A stretch of DNA of 28,919 bases from Bacillota bacterium (GTDB lineage Bacteria > Bacillota > Clostridia > Lachnospirales > Lachnospiraceae), in assembly GCA_023415655.1 (NCBI GenBank), contig JAEZKD010000128.1, positions 1-28,919 on the forward strand, read 5' to 3'. Both the position numbers and the translations under genes were made by a program. Position 1 is the first letter of the stretch; the number at the start of each line of letters is the position of its first letter. Below, in pieces: positions 6,950-14,954 of the stretch. The notes under the pieces are model-generated. The model was given only the letters and a program-made list of their open reading frames with translations, was not told the DNA's origin and did no database searches.

Positions 6950-8371
6950 TTATTCCACAACTACTGCCTTAATCATATTGGTTACACTAGACATACCTGC
7001 AGGTACACCAGCGGTAAAAATTACGACATCTCCTTTTTCTACTAAACCAGCTTTTGTTACTGTATTCACTGCTTCCTCTAATAAATGATCGGTAGAATTT
7101 ACTTCACTTACCTTTAATGGTTTTACACCACGGTAAAGCTGCATCTTACGTAAGGTACGATCCAATGGAGAAAGACCAATGATCGCAGCCTTTGGTTTAT
7201 ATTTAGAAACTAAACGTGCTGTATAGCCTGAGAAGCTAGAAGCGATAATCATCTTAGAATCCAAACGAGTTGCTGTAGCAACTGCTGAGTAGCTGATTGC
7301 ACAAGATACTGTCTCACTCTTAATTCTAGAATCTCTTACAGTTTCAATGCAATCATAGTGAGCTTCCGTTTCAGTAGCAATCTTAGACATTAATTTTACT
7401 GCTTCTACAGGGTATTTACCAGCTGCCGTTTCACCTGATAACATAATCGCATCAGTTCCATCGTAGATAGCATTTGCAACGTCAGTTACCTCCGCACGTG
7501 TTGGACGTGGATTACGAATCATAGAATCTAACATCTGAGTCGCTGTAATAACTGGTTTCATTGCTTCATTACACTTTTTAATCATTAATTTTTGAAGGTA
7601 AGGGAGTGTTGCTGCGTCAACTTCAACACCAAGGTCACCACGTGCTACCATGATACCATCTGCTTCAGCGATGATTTCATCAAGGTTGTCTACACCTTCC
7701 ATATTTTCAATTTTAGCGATAATTTGAACATCCGAATTGCAGTCCTTGATGATAGATCTAATTTCACGAATAGCCTCTGCATTACGGATGAAGGATGCAG
7801 CAATAAAGTCAACACCTTCATTGATACCAAAGATAATATCGGAACGATCCTGATCTGTAATAGCTGGTAATTGTAATTTAACATTTGGAAGGTTAACACC
7901 CTTACGGCTTCCTAAATCACCACCATTAATAACCTCACAGAGCACTTCTTTTTCATTCACGATTTTCTTTACTTTTAATTCTACTAAACCATCTGCAATT
8001 AAAATCGAACCACCAACTGCAACATCCTCTGGAAGGTGTTTGTAAGTAACACTAATGATGGAAGCGTCACATTCTACTTCCTCTGTCGTAACAGTTACTT
8101 CCTGTCCACGTTCAAGTGTGTACTCTTTCCCATCCTTCGCAAGTCCTGTACGAATTTCTGGTCCTTTTGTATCAAGAAGAATTGCGATTGGAAGACCAAC
8201 TTCCTCTCGTACCCTCTTTACTTTTGAAATCATTTCACCATGACCTTCGTGTGTTCCGTGAGAAAAGTTAAGTCGTGCAACATCCATTCCACTTAACATA
8301 AGTTCTTTCATCGTTTCTTCTGAAGAAGTTGCCGGTCCTAAGGTACAAACAATTTTCGTTTTTTTCTGCAT
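6950..8371 (-). CDS. pyk: Pyruvate kinase
   Basis: This cytosolic enzyme converts phosphoenolpyruvate and ADP to pyruvate and ATP in glycolysis. The 473 residues show the full signature set: TKIVCTLGPATSS at the start, RLNFSHG (33-39), LLDTKGPEIRTG (66-76), the catalytic lysine in IIAKIENMEG (K220, E222), MVARGDLGVE (D246) and the KPVITATQMLDSM block. The usual C-terminal regulatory domain follows, without the extra PEP-utiliser domain seen in Bacillus. The ATG at 8371 is chosen because AGAGAGG lies about 10 nt upstream; a reading 10 codons longer runs through that site. It sits 84 bp after the rhomboid-like gene and is followed closely by the ABC-2 permeases. Confidence 0.97.
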   Translation of the reverse strand: MQKKTKIVCTLGPATSSEETMKELMLSGMDVARLNFSHGTHEGHGEMISKVKRVREEVGLPIAILLDTKGPEIRTGLAKDGKEYTLERGQEVTVTTEEVECDASIISVTYKHLPEDVAVGGSILIADGLVELKVKKIVNEKEVLCEVINGGDLGSRKGVNLPNVKLQLPAITDQDRSDIIFGINEGVDFIAASFIRNAEAIREIRSIIKDCNSDVQIIAKIENMEGVDNLDEIIAEADGIMVARGDLGVEVDAATLPYLQKLMIKKCNEAMKPVITATQMLDSMIRNPRPTRAEVTDVANAIYDGTDAIMLSGETAAGKYPVEAVKLMSKIATETEAHYDCIETVRDSRIKSETVSCAISYSAVATATRLDSKMIIASSFSGYTARLVSKYKPKAAIIGLSPLDRTLRKMQLYRGVKPLKVSEVNSTDHLLEEAVNTVTKAGLVEKGDVVIFTAGVPAGMSSVTNMIKAVVVE

Positions 8372-8455
8372 CTTTTTTATTCCTCTCTTTTCGTAACTCA
8401 TCGGTTCAACCGAATGTGCGGTTTTTATGCCGGTGCGTTACTGGTCCTTACGGTC

Positions 8456-9319
8456 CTAATCCTTATGCACATGTTCATGTGTATATAAGTGATCCATACA
8501 ATACTCATAATTACCATCACACTTGGAGCAGAATCGGAACTCTAAGGAGTCATCATCCAATTCTGTTCTACCGCAAACCGCGCATTTATGTCTAGTTACC
8601 GCGGTTTTACCACGAAACTGTACGACATTATCTGGATTGTGGGCATTACGTACCTGCCGTTTATAATTTGTTCTTCGTTTAATCTGTGAAGGAGATATTC
8701 TGCGATAGTTGCGAGTCAATGCAAAGAAGATTAAGAAGTTTGCAATTGATACTAACATCGCAATACCATACCACCATGCACCATTACTGATGTAGTAATA
8801 TACATTATACCCAAATAAGGCAGCATAAATGAATGCCAAATACTTAATCTTTATTGGTAACACAAAGAATAGCATTAGCTGTACATTTGGATGCAGCGCA
8901 GCAAAAGCAAAGAACATCGCTTGATTAATATAGTCCAATGGAACTGGAAATGAGAATCCAGTTATTGCATATATAAACCAACATGCTAATATGTTAAACA
9001 AGACACCACTGAAAAAATAAAGATTAAAACGAAATGCTCCCCATGCATTCTCCAACGTATTCCCGATCATGTAGTATAAGTAAAGACTAATAAGTATGAA
9101 TAAATCGATATTGGCAATTGGCTGAATCAAAAAGGTTAAAAATCTCCACACCTGCCCCTGTGCAATCTTACCAAAATCAAGCATCAACCAATCATAATAG
9201 AACCTTGGGTTAACCATAAATATCACAATGCCTGCAATATATAATCCAATCACATATGTCATAAGATTTCTAATGGCATATTTTCCGAATTTTCTCTCCA
9301 TTTTGTTCAAAAACTTCAT
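8456..9319 (-). CDS. Rhomboid-fold membrane protein with zinc-binding C-terminus, protease-inactive
   Basis: The 287-residue protein has about six transmembrane helices over residues 20-200 and a cytosolic tail. Rhomboid landmarks are present: GQVWRFLTF (55-63) in the first loop and E90...WG in TLENAWGAFRF. The catalytic pieces are not: where GxSG should be there is DYINQAMFFAF (129-139), and the last helices have no histidine. The tail carries CAVC (246-249), FCSKC (263-267), C274, H277 and a histidine-rich end (H281, H283, H285), consistent with one or two zinc sites. The family therefore looks derlin- or TMEM115-like, an inactive rhomboid. It is transcribed from a consensus promoter at 9366-9394 and lies upstream of pyk. 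Role unknown; membrane-protein quality control or substrate binding is a guess. Confidence 0.8.
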   Translation of the reverse strand: MKFLNKMERKFGKYAIRNLMTYVIGLYIAGIVIFMVNPRFYYDWLMLDFGKIAQGQVWRFLTFLIQPIANIDLFILISLYLYYMIGNTLENAWGAFRFNLYFFSGVLFNILACWFIYAITGFSFPVPLDYINQAMFFAFAALHPNVQLMLFFVLPIKIKYLAFIYAALFGYNVYYYISNGAWWYGIAMLVSIANFLIFFALTRNYRRISPSQIKRRTNYKRQVRNAHNPDNVVQFRGKTAVTRHKCAVCGRTELDDDSLEFRFCSKCDGNYEYCMDHLYTHEHVHKD

Positions 9320-9365
9320 ATGTTACCTCCATCTTTCTGCGCGGTACTGCCACTATCCTCAGACT

Positions 9366-9394
9366 ATTATATGTATTCTAGCTAAGCTTGTCAA
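9366..9394 (-). promoter_or_regulatory. Consensus sigma-A promoter for the rhomboid-like gene
   Basis: On the minus strand TTGACA (9389-9394), a 17-bp spacer and TATAAT (9366-9371) match the consensus perfectly. The leader to the ATG is about 40 nt and contains the GGAGG Shine-Dalgarno. The transcript could continue into pyk, as no good terminator separates the two genes. Confidence 0.85.
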
Positions 9395-9412
9395 ATTAGT
9401 ATTTTCTTAATT

Positions 9413-9430
9413 TTCGATTTTAAAATCGAA
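9413..9430. promoter_or_regulatory. 18-bp perfect palindrome between divergent promoters
   Basis: TTCGATTTTAAAATCGAA is its own reverse complement. It lies 18 bp behind the -35 box of the minus promoter and just before the plus promoter (9446-9474). The position suits a dimeric regulator touching both promoters. The regulator is unknown, and the high A+T makes a chance palindrome possible. Confidence 0.5.
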
Positions 9431-9445
9431 TCTATGAAATAAACC

Positions 9446-9474
9446 TTTTCCATTTCCATGAATTATGCTATAAT
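9446..9474 (+). promoter_or_regulatory. Extended -10 promoter for rqcH
   Basis: TGCTATAAT (9466-9474) is an extended -10 element with a perfect TATAAT. The -35 region is poor (TTTTCC at 9446-9451), as is common for extended -10 promoters. The start would be near 9481, leaving a leader of about 180 nt. Confidence 0.6.
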
Positions 9475-9661
9475 AGTCGAAATCTAGTGATAGTATATGA
9501 AATAAACCAAAAATCCCTCTTGCAATAACTACCAATTTAATAAATTATCGATGTTTTAGATTCAAAATGATCAACGTATTTACAACCAAATCGAGTTATG
9601 ATAATTTTTATTATTTAAAACAGTCCTGATTGCAAGATATTTTGAAAGGCAAGGAAGAATT
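9475..9661 (+). other. Long untranslated leader of rqcH with a long-range stem
   Basis: This gene-free stretch is the likely 5' leader. TCTTGCAAT (9518-9526) can pair with ATTGCAAGA (9629-9637), 9 bp, enclosing about 100 nt and ending 13 nt before the AAGGAAG ribosome binding site. A 13-bp direct repeat (TATGAAATAAACC) occurs at 9433-9445 and 9496-9508, starts 63 bp apart. No known riboswitch or T-box motif was recognised. Confidence 0.35.
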
Positions 9662-11434
9662 ATGGCATTTGATGGATTTGTAATATCCAATTTAGTATCT
9701 GATTTGAACGACAAGCTTACTGGTGGTCGAATTATGAAAATAAGTCAACCTGAAAAAGACGAGCTTGTACTTACGATAAAAAATTATGATCAATATAAAC
9801 TATTCTTATCTGCGGAAGCTGGTCTTCCGTTAATTTATCTTACTCAACAATCAAAACCTAACCCAATGACAGCACCAAACTTTTGTATGCTGCTTAGAAA
9901 ACATCTTAACAGCGCTCGTATCCTCTCCATCACTCAACCAGAGTTTGAACGATGCATTCAGATGGAAATCGAGCATTTGGATGAACTCGGTGACGTATGT
10001 CGCAAATTCTTAATCATCGAGATTATGGGTAAGCATAGTAATATTATCTTCTGTAACTCTGATCTAACAATCATTGATAGTATTAAGCATATCTCAAGTT
10101 TTGTTAGCTCGGTTCGTGAGGTTCTTCCGGGAAGACCTTACTTCATTCCAAAAACAACGGATAAATTCGATCCGACACAACTTAGTTTTGAGATTTTTCG
10201 TGAGAATGTATTAAGCAAACCAATTGCTATATCAAAGGCAATTTATACTTCCTTAACTGGAATAAGTCCACTGCTTGCGAATGAAATCTGCTATCGTGCG
10301 ACCTTAGATCCAGATCATAGCGCAATCGCACTCTCTACTGATGTTGGCTTGCATCTTTATAACAATCTCATGCGTGTGATGGAGCTTGTAACCACGAAGG
10401 AATATACACCGAATATTATTTATAAGGACAAAGAACCTGTTGATTTTTCTTCTCTTGAATTGACCTGTTATCAGAATAGTGAAGGATATACGTCAACTTC
10501 TTATGATAGCATCTCACAGTTATTAGAAGAATTCTATGCAACTAAGAATGCTGTGACTCGAATTCGTCAAAAGTCCGTAGACCTTCGTAAAATTATAAAT
10601 AATGCAATCGAACGTGATACAAAAAAATACGATTTACAATTAAAGCAATTAAGGGATACTGAAAAAAGAGAAAAATATAAGATTTATGGAGAATTACTAA
10701 CTACGTATGGTTATAGTGCTTCCCCAGGTGATAAATCCATTACCGTAATGAATTACTATACCAACGAAGAGCTTACGATTCCTCTCGATGAGACATTGAC
10801 TGCTCTTGAGAATGCCAAGGTGTACTTTGAAAAATACAGTAAATTAAAGCGAACCTATGAACACCTTAGTAGCTTAGTGCTTACAACAAAGGAAGAATTA
10901 GATCATCTAGATTCTATACGTACTTCCTTAGACATCGCGATGTCAGAATCCGATCTTGTGCAGTTAAAGGAAGAGCTGGTGGACTATGGCTATATCAAAC
11001 GCCATGCATTAAAGAAATCTGGGAATGGTAAAAAGCCAGTGAAAAAACAAAAAGTTACAAGCAAACCATTCCATTATCTGTCTTCCGACGGCTTCCACAT
11101 CTATGTTGGAAAGAACAATTATCAAAACGATGAATTGACCTTTGATTTTGCGACTGGAAACGACTGGTGGTTCCATTCCAAAGGAATTCCTGGCTCTCAT
11201 GTCATTGTAAAGACAAACGGCGCTGAGCTTCCAGATCGAACTTATGAAGAGGCAGCGAATCTTGCAGCTTACTATTCCAAAGGCCGAGAAGCTGACAAAG
11301 TTGAAATTGATTATACTGAAAAGAAAAATGTGAAAAAACCTGGAAAAGGTAAGCCTGGTTTTGTTGTCTACTATACCAATTATTCAATGATGGCAACACC
11401 AAGCTTAGCAGGTTTAACTTTAATCGAAGACTAG
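9662..11434 (+). CDS. rqcH: Ribosome quality control protein RqcH (NFACT family)
   Basis: This 590-residue protein has the NFACT layout: an N-terminal domain (1 to about 270, starting MAFDGFVISNLVSDL), a coiled-coil middle (about 290-430), and the C-terminal NFACT-R domain with DWWFHSKGIPGSHVIVK and VVYYTNYSMMATPS. In Bacillus RqcH binds stalled 50S subunits with peptidyl-tRNA and adds alanine tails that mark nascent chains for ClpXP. Older annotations call the family fibronectin-binding protein FbpA. The residue pair needed for tailing in characterised members (Asp-Arg) appears here as E96-R97 in QPEFERCIQ, a conservative change. A PHP phosphatase starts 30 bp after it. Start supported by AAGGAAG just upstream. 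Confidence 0.93.
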   Translation: MAFDGFVISNLVSDLNDKLTGGRIMKISQPEKDELVLTIKNYDQYKLFLSAEAGLPLIYLTQQSKPNPMTAPNFCMLLRKHLNSARILSITQPEFERCIQMEIEHLDELGDVCRKFLIIEIMGKHSNIIFCNSDLTIIDSIKHISSFVSSVREVLPGRPYFIPKTTDKFDPTQLSFEIFRENVLSKPIAISKAIYTSLTGISPLLANEICYRATLDPDHSAIALSTDVGLHLYNNLMRVMELVTTKEYTPNIIYKDKEPVDFSSLELTCYQNSEGYTSTSYDSISQLLEEFYATKNAVTRIRQKSVDLRKIINNAIERDTKKYDLQLKQLRDTEKREKYKIYGELLTTYGYSASPGDKSITVMNYYTNEELTIPLDETLTALENAKVYFEKYSKLKRTYEHLSSLVLTTKEELDHLDSIRTSLDIAMSESDLVQLKEELVDYGYIKRHALKKSGNGKKPVKKQKVTSKPFHYLSSDGFHIYVGKNNYQNDELTFDFATGNDWWFHSKGIPGSHVIVKTNGAELPDRTYEEAANLAAYYSKGREADKVEIDYTEKKNVKKPGKGKPGFVVYYTNYSMMATPSLAGLTLIED

Positions 11435-11464
11435 AACTTGTTTTCTAGAACATAGGAGGTTCTT

Positions 11465-12289
11465 ATGTTTATTAGTGATTTTCATACACACAGTTGTTTT
11501 TCAACGGATTCTAAAGCGAATCCTGAGGATATGATTCTACAGGCAATCTCGTTAAATCTTAAAAAGTACTGCTTTACCGATCATATGGATTATCAATATC
11601 CTCATCCTGACTTTGGAACCTTTACGTTTGATGTTGATGAATATTTTTCTACCTTAACCAAGTTAAAAGAACGCTATGCCGATCAAATCGAGATTTTGAT
11701 CGGTGTAGAGCTTGGCCTTCGTAATGAATCTGACATCAAGCAAGAGATTTATAATCAATACCAAGCGCTAACGAATCAATATCCGTTTGATTTTGTTCTT
11801 GGCTCCACCCATGTACTCGATCACTTTGATCCATATTATAAAGAATTCTGGACCCATCGTAGCACCTTTGAAGGGATTAAGGCCTACTTTGAAGCCATTG
11901 CTCACAATGCCCAATTCTATGATATGTTTCAGATTTATGGTCATCTTGACTATATCATTCGATACATACCAGAGGAAAAGAAGCATTACGAAGTTTCTGA
12001 TTATAAGGATTTGATTGATATGATGTTAAAAGCTATCATTGAAAATGGGAAAGGAATCGAATGCAACACTTCAGGCTATAAATATGGCTTATCAGTTCCT
12101 CATCCAAAGGTAGAGCTATTAAAACGCTATCGAGAGCTTGGCGGCGAGCTTATCACGATTGGTTCGGATGCTCATAAGCCAGAGCACATTGCTTATGATT
12201 TTCAGAAAGCTTATGATCTTTTAAAGGAGATTGGCTTTTCTTATTATACGGTATATCAAAATCGTAAGCCTGAATTTATTAAGTTTTAG
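11465..12289 (+). CDS. hisK: PHP-family histidinol-phosphatase (HisK type)
   Basis: The 274-residue protein is a metal-dependent PHP hydrolase, most like HisK/HisJ, which removes phosphate from L-histidinol phosphate in histidine synthesis. All four PHP motifs are visible: DFHTHSCFSTD (5-15), FTDHMD (38-43), the E of VELGLR with GSTH downstream, and GHLDY plus IGSDAH near the C-terminus. Together they supply a trinuclear metal site. Length is typical. No other his genes are nearby; it follows rqcH by 30 bp, with AGGAGG before the ATG, and is likely cotranscribed with it. A related PHP phosphoesterase with another substrate is possible given that context. Confidence 0.87.
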   Translation: MFISDFHTHSCFSTDSKANPEDMILQAISLNLKKYCFTDHMDYQYPHPDFGTFTFDVDEYFSTLTKLKERYADQIEILIGVELGLRNESDIKQEIYNQYQALTNQYPFDFVLGSTHVLDHFDPYYKEFWTHRSTFEGIKAYFEAIAHNAQFYDMFQIYGHLDYIIRYIPEEKKHYEVSDYKDLIDMMLKAIIENGKGIECNTSGYKYGLSVPHPKVELLKRYRELGGELITIGSDAHKPEHIAYDFQKAYDLLKEIGFSYYTVYQNRKPEFIKF

Positions 12290-12333
12290 AGTTTTGATGT
12301 TGCAAAAGAACTATCACAATCATAGTCATTTTT

Positions 12334-12362
12334 AGGCTGTCCAACCTTTCGGACAGCCTTTG
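12334..12362 (+). terminator. Terminator of the rqcH-hisK transcript
   Basis: AGGCTGTCC and GGACAGCCT form a perfect 9-bp stem with an 8-nt loop, followed by TTTGCTT. It lies 45 bp after the hisK stop. Confidence 0.85.
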
Positions 12363-12417
12363 CTTATTAATTATTAAGTCGAACATAACAGGGTCATCAT
12401 AACTTAAGAGATTTCTA

Positions 12418-12446
12418 TTGACTATGATTCATATCGTATGTAAAAT
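12418..12446 (+). promoter_or_regulatory. Promoter of the GNAT gene
   Basis: TTGACT (12418-12423), a 17-bp spacer and TAAAAT (12441-12446) each differ from consensus at one base. The start near 12453 leaves a leader of about 30 nt containing GGGAGGAG. Confidence 0.75.
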
Positions 12447-12482
12447 TATTACATTGAAATTGAGCTATAGGGAGGAGTACAT

Positions 12483-12905
12483 ATGGAAGTCACATTAATT
12501 GATAATGATTTAACCACAAAAGAATATATTGATTTATGTATTGCAGTTGGTTTTTATGAATCTTCGTTAGAACAGGCGGAAAAGGGCCTCAAACATAGTT
12601 TATTAACTGTGAAAGCTCTTTGTGATGGACAAGTCGTTGGGATGGGCAGGATTATCGGCGATGGTGCCATACATTGGTTTCTACATGATATCTGTGTTTT
12701 ACCCGAGTATCAGGGATTGGGGATTGGTAAGAAAATTGTTAATAGACTAGTTGAATTTGTCGAAAAAAGTGGCATCCCAGGAACAAGAGCCTCCATTCAA
12801 TTAATGGCAGCAAAAGGGAAGGATGAATTTTATCATAAGCTTGGTTTCATCTCAAGACCGAATGAACAATCTGGTCCTGGTATGCAAAAAAGATTTATCG
12901 TATAA
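12483..12905 (+). CDS. GNAT-family N-acetyltransferase
   Basis: This 140-residue protein is a GCN5-related acetyltransferase that moves an acetyl group from acetyl-CoA to an amine. The acetyl-CoA motif is clear: the DICVLPEYQGLGIGKKIV stretch contains the Q/RxxGxG/A pyrophosphate loop as QGLGIG. A later FYHKLGF element is the usual motif B, near the C-terminus. The substrate cannot be told; short stand-alone GNATs of this type act on polyamines, amino-sugar compounds or small molecules. It stands alone between a terminator and a shared terminator with mnmA, with its own promoter and a GGAGGAG ribosome binding site. Confidence 0.9.
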   Translation: MEVTLIDNDLTTKEYIDLCIAVGFYESSLEQAEKGLKHSLLTVKALCDGQVVGMGRIIGDGAIHWFLHDICVLPEYQGLGIGKKIVNRLVEFVEKSGIPGTRASIQLMAAKGKDEFYHKLGFISRPNEQSGPGMQKRFIV

Positions 12906-13030
12906 CTCAACCTTCTTACTGTGTGAGCTTGATCTTACTCCCTGTCTTAAAGGCATCTAAATTGATTGAAAGCTCAAAAATTTCTATCAACAAGATAAAC
13001 TCGGATGCGAATTCACTTGTCGTGAATCGA

Positions 13031-13074
13031 AAAAGAACTCCTATCACTTTCAATCACTGATAGAAGTTCTTTTC
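13031..13074. terminator. Bidirectional terminator between the GNAT gene and mnmA
   Basis: AAAGAACT...AGTTCTTT with an inner CTATCA/TGATAG stem forms a long hairpin, with A run before and T run after. It lies between two convergent genes and can serve both. Confidence 0.75.
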
Positions 13075-13117
13075 TATAGGAACCAAATGCTGATATCAGC
13101 ATTCAATTAATTTTACT

Positions 13118-14203
13118 TTATTCATCACCTTTACGAACAATGGTCCCACCACCGACAACAACATCTCCATCATAGAAGACAACCGCTTGTCCTGGTGTAA
13201 TTGCACGTTGTGGCTCTTCAAAATCACAACGGATACAATCCTCTGATAGCTTGGTGATGCGACACTTCGCACCTTCATGATTATAGCGAATTTTAGCTAT
13301 CACTTCCATACCATCGGTATATTCAGGAATGGACATTGCATTCAAACGATCAGCAATTAGACTCATTCCAAAGACATCCTCATTCGTACCAATGACTACT
13401 TCGTTCGTTTCTGGTCGAATCTCAACGACAAAGGCTGGTTTCCCAAGAGCAATTCCAAGTCCTTTTCTCTGACCAATCGTATAATGAATAATTCCTTGAT
13501 GCTGTCCTAAGACATTACCGTGAACATCAACAAAATTACCCTTTGCTAGCTTTTGCCCGGTATATTCTTCAATAAATCCCGCGTAATCATTGTCTGGGAC
13601 AAAGCAGATTTCTTGACTATCTGGCTTATTGGCTACATAGAGGCCAATCTTAGCGGCAATTTCACGAATCTGATCCTTGGTATATTCACCAACTGGCATT
13701 AGGGTTCTTTTTAATTGTTCCTGTGTCAGATTATAGAGTGCATAGGTTTGATCCTTTGCTGCGGTTGCTGATTTCTTTAAAGCATATCTTCCATTCGGAA
13801 GCTCCACAACTCTTGCATAATGACCAGTGGCAATATAATCTGCGCCAATGCTTAACGAACGGTCTAACAAAGACTCCCATTTCACATAGCGATTACATGC
13901 AATACAAGGATTCGGCGTACGACCTTCAAGATATTCCTTTACAAAGTAATCCATAACGTTTTCTCGAAAAGGTTCCCTAAAATTCATTACATAATAAGGA
14001 ATCTCTAAGGCATTCGCAACTCGCCTTGCATCATCTACTGCACTTAAGCCACAGCAGCCTGCATTCTCTTGTAGTACAATTTCTTCTTCCTTTTGCCAAA
14101 TTTGCATCGTCACGCCGATAACATCGTAACCTGCTTCCTTTAATAAATAAGCTGCAACAGAGGAATCAACTCCTCCAGACATACCTACTACAACCTTTTT
14201 CAT
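13118..14203 (-). CDS. mnmA: tRNA-specific 2-thiouridylase MnmA
   Basis: MnmA adds sulfur to U34 of the Lys, Glu and Gln tRNAs, using ATP to activate the base. The 361-residue protein has the PP-loop GMSGGVDSS (7-15), the tRNA-binding and catalytic middle, and a C-terminal beta-barrel. The two catalytic cysteines of the family are present: C103 in NPCIACNRYVKW and C200 in SQEICFVPD. An extra cysteine, C100, makes a CxxC plus C set, a pattern linked to Fe-S-carrying tRNA thiolases. It is the last gene of the nifS-nifU-mnmA operon, 65 bp after nifU, with AAAGGAG before its ATG. NifS is the probable sulfur source. Confidence 0.96.
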   Translation of the reverse strand: MKKVVVGMSGGVDSSVAAYLLKEAGYDVIGVTMQIWQKEEEIVLQENAGCCGLSAVDDARRVANALEIPYYVMNFREPFRENVMDYFVKEYLEGRTPNPCIACNRYVKWESLLDRSLSIGADYIATGHYARVVELPNGRYALKKSATAAKDQTYALYNLTQEQLKRTLMPVGEYTKDQIREIAAKIGLYVANKPDSQEICFVPDNDYAGFIEEYTGQKLAKGNFVDVHGNVLGQHQGIIHYTIGQRKGLGIALGKPAFVVEIRPETNEVVIGTNEDVFGMSLIADRLNAMSIPEYTDGMEVIAKIRYNHEGAKCRITKLSEDCIRCDFEEPQRAITPGQAVVFYDGDVVVGGGTIVRKGDE

Positions 14204-14268
14204 TCGATAACTCCTTTACTTCTTTGCGATCTGTTAGTATTCCACCAAAGAAAAAAGGTTCATCTGAA

Positions 14269-14709
14269 TTAATATTCTTCGGCTTCTTCTTCCTCTTCAT
14301 GGATGTCATTCTTTGGTTTTACTAATCCTTCGATCTTTAAGTCATTCTTCTCTGCATAGTCCCATAACGCAGCATGAATTGCTTCTTCCGCTAATAAGGA
14401 ACAGTGTACCTTAACTGGTGGCAATCCGTCAAGTGCTTCCATAACTGATTTATTCGTTACTTTTAAAGCTTCTTCTACCGTCAATCCCTTTACAAGTTCT
14501 GTTGCCATAGAGCTTGTTGCTACTGCTGCTCCACATCCAAATGTTTTGAACTTACAGTCACGAATCACATGATTTTCATCAATGTCTAGATACATTCTCA
14601 TAATATCTCCACATTTTGCATTACCAACAGTACCTACACCACTTGCATTATCAATTTCACCAACATTTCTTGGATTTTGAAAATGATCCATAACCTTTTC
14701 ACTATACAT
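14269..14709 (-). CDS. nifU: Fe-S cluster assembly scaffold NifU/IscU
   Basis: This 146-residue protein is the IscU-type scaffold on which 2Fe-2S clusters are built from NifS-derived sulfur. The three ligand cysteines are C33 (NAKCGD), C59 (FGCGAA) and C103 (VHCSLL), and D35, which controls cluster release, is kept. The start MYSEKVMDHFQNPRNVG is typical of the clostridial NifU-like form. The protein ends in an acidic tail (HEEEEEAEEY) and lacks the extra domains of full nitrogen-fixation NifU. Start is the ATG after ATGGAGGAATGAATT, where that Shine-Dalgarno lies in the end of a small open frame, suggesting coupling. Confidence 0.96.
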   Translation of the reverse strand: MYSEKVMDHFQNPRNVGEIDNASGVGTVGNAKCGDIMRMYLDIDENHVIRDCKFKTFGCGAAVATSSMATELVKGLTVEEALKVTNKSVMEALDGLPPVKVHCSLLAEEAIHAALWDYAEKNDLKIEGLVKPKNDIHEEEEEAEEY

Positions 14710-14712
14710 AAT

Positions 14713-14862
14713 TCATTCCTCCATTATTGACTTATTCTCTAGTTTTTCTTTTGTAGTTATATAAAATTCGTAATACACTTTTTCTCCCACATAAGAGAAA
14801 TTCAGAGTGAGCATCCTACCCTGTTCTTTCAGGCATTTTAATCTACTAGGATATTCTTTCAT
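14713..14862 (-). CDS. Small uncharacterised ORF between nifS and nifU (part of an 84-codon open frame)
   Basis: A frame on the minus strand is open from 14967 to a TGA at 14713-14715, 84 codons, starting within the last codons of nifS in another frame. Its first ATG is at 14862, giving 49 residues (MKEYPSRLKCLKEQG...), preceded by AGGAGGGG about 12 nt upstream. Upstream of that ATG the frame has no ATG, GTG or TTG, yet reads like protein (EYTIKLSFSG, TDQEGTAFYM). The stop overlaps the nifU Shine-Dalgarno. Possibilities are a short coupled peptide, a gene with a non-standard start, or a C-terminal piece cut from NifS by a frameshift. No family recognised. Confidence 0.45.
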   Translation of the reverse strand: MKEYPSRLKCLKEQGRMLTLNFSYVGEKVYYEFYITTKEKLENKSIMEE

Positions 14863-14954
14863 ATAAAAAGCTGTCCCCTCCTGATCAGTTATACCAGAAA
14901 ACGACAGCTTTATCGTATACTCATCATTACAGGCTAGGAATGCCTGATATTCTC

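Noticed and set aside
8372..8401. Ten-residue extension of pyruvate kinase
   Set aside because: The ribosome binding site AGAGAGG lies within it, and family members start at the MQKKTKIV position.
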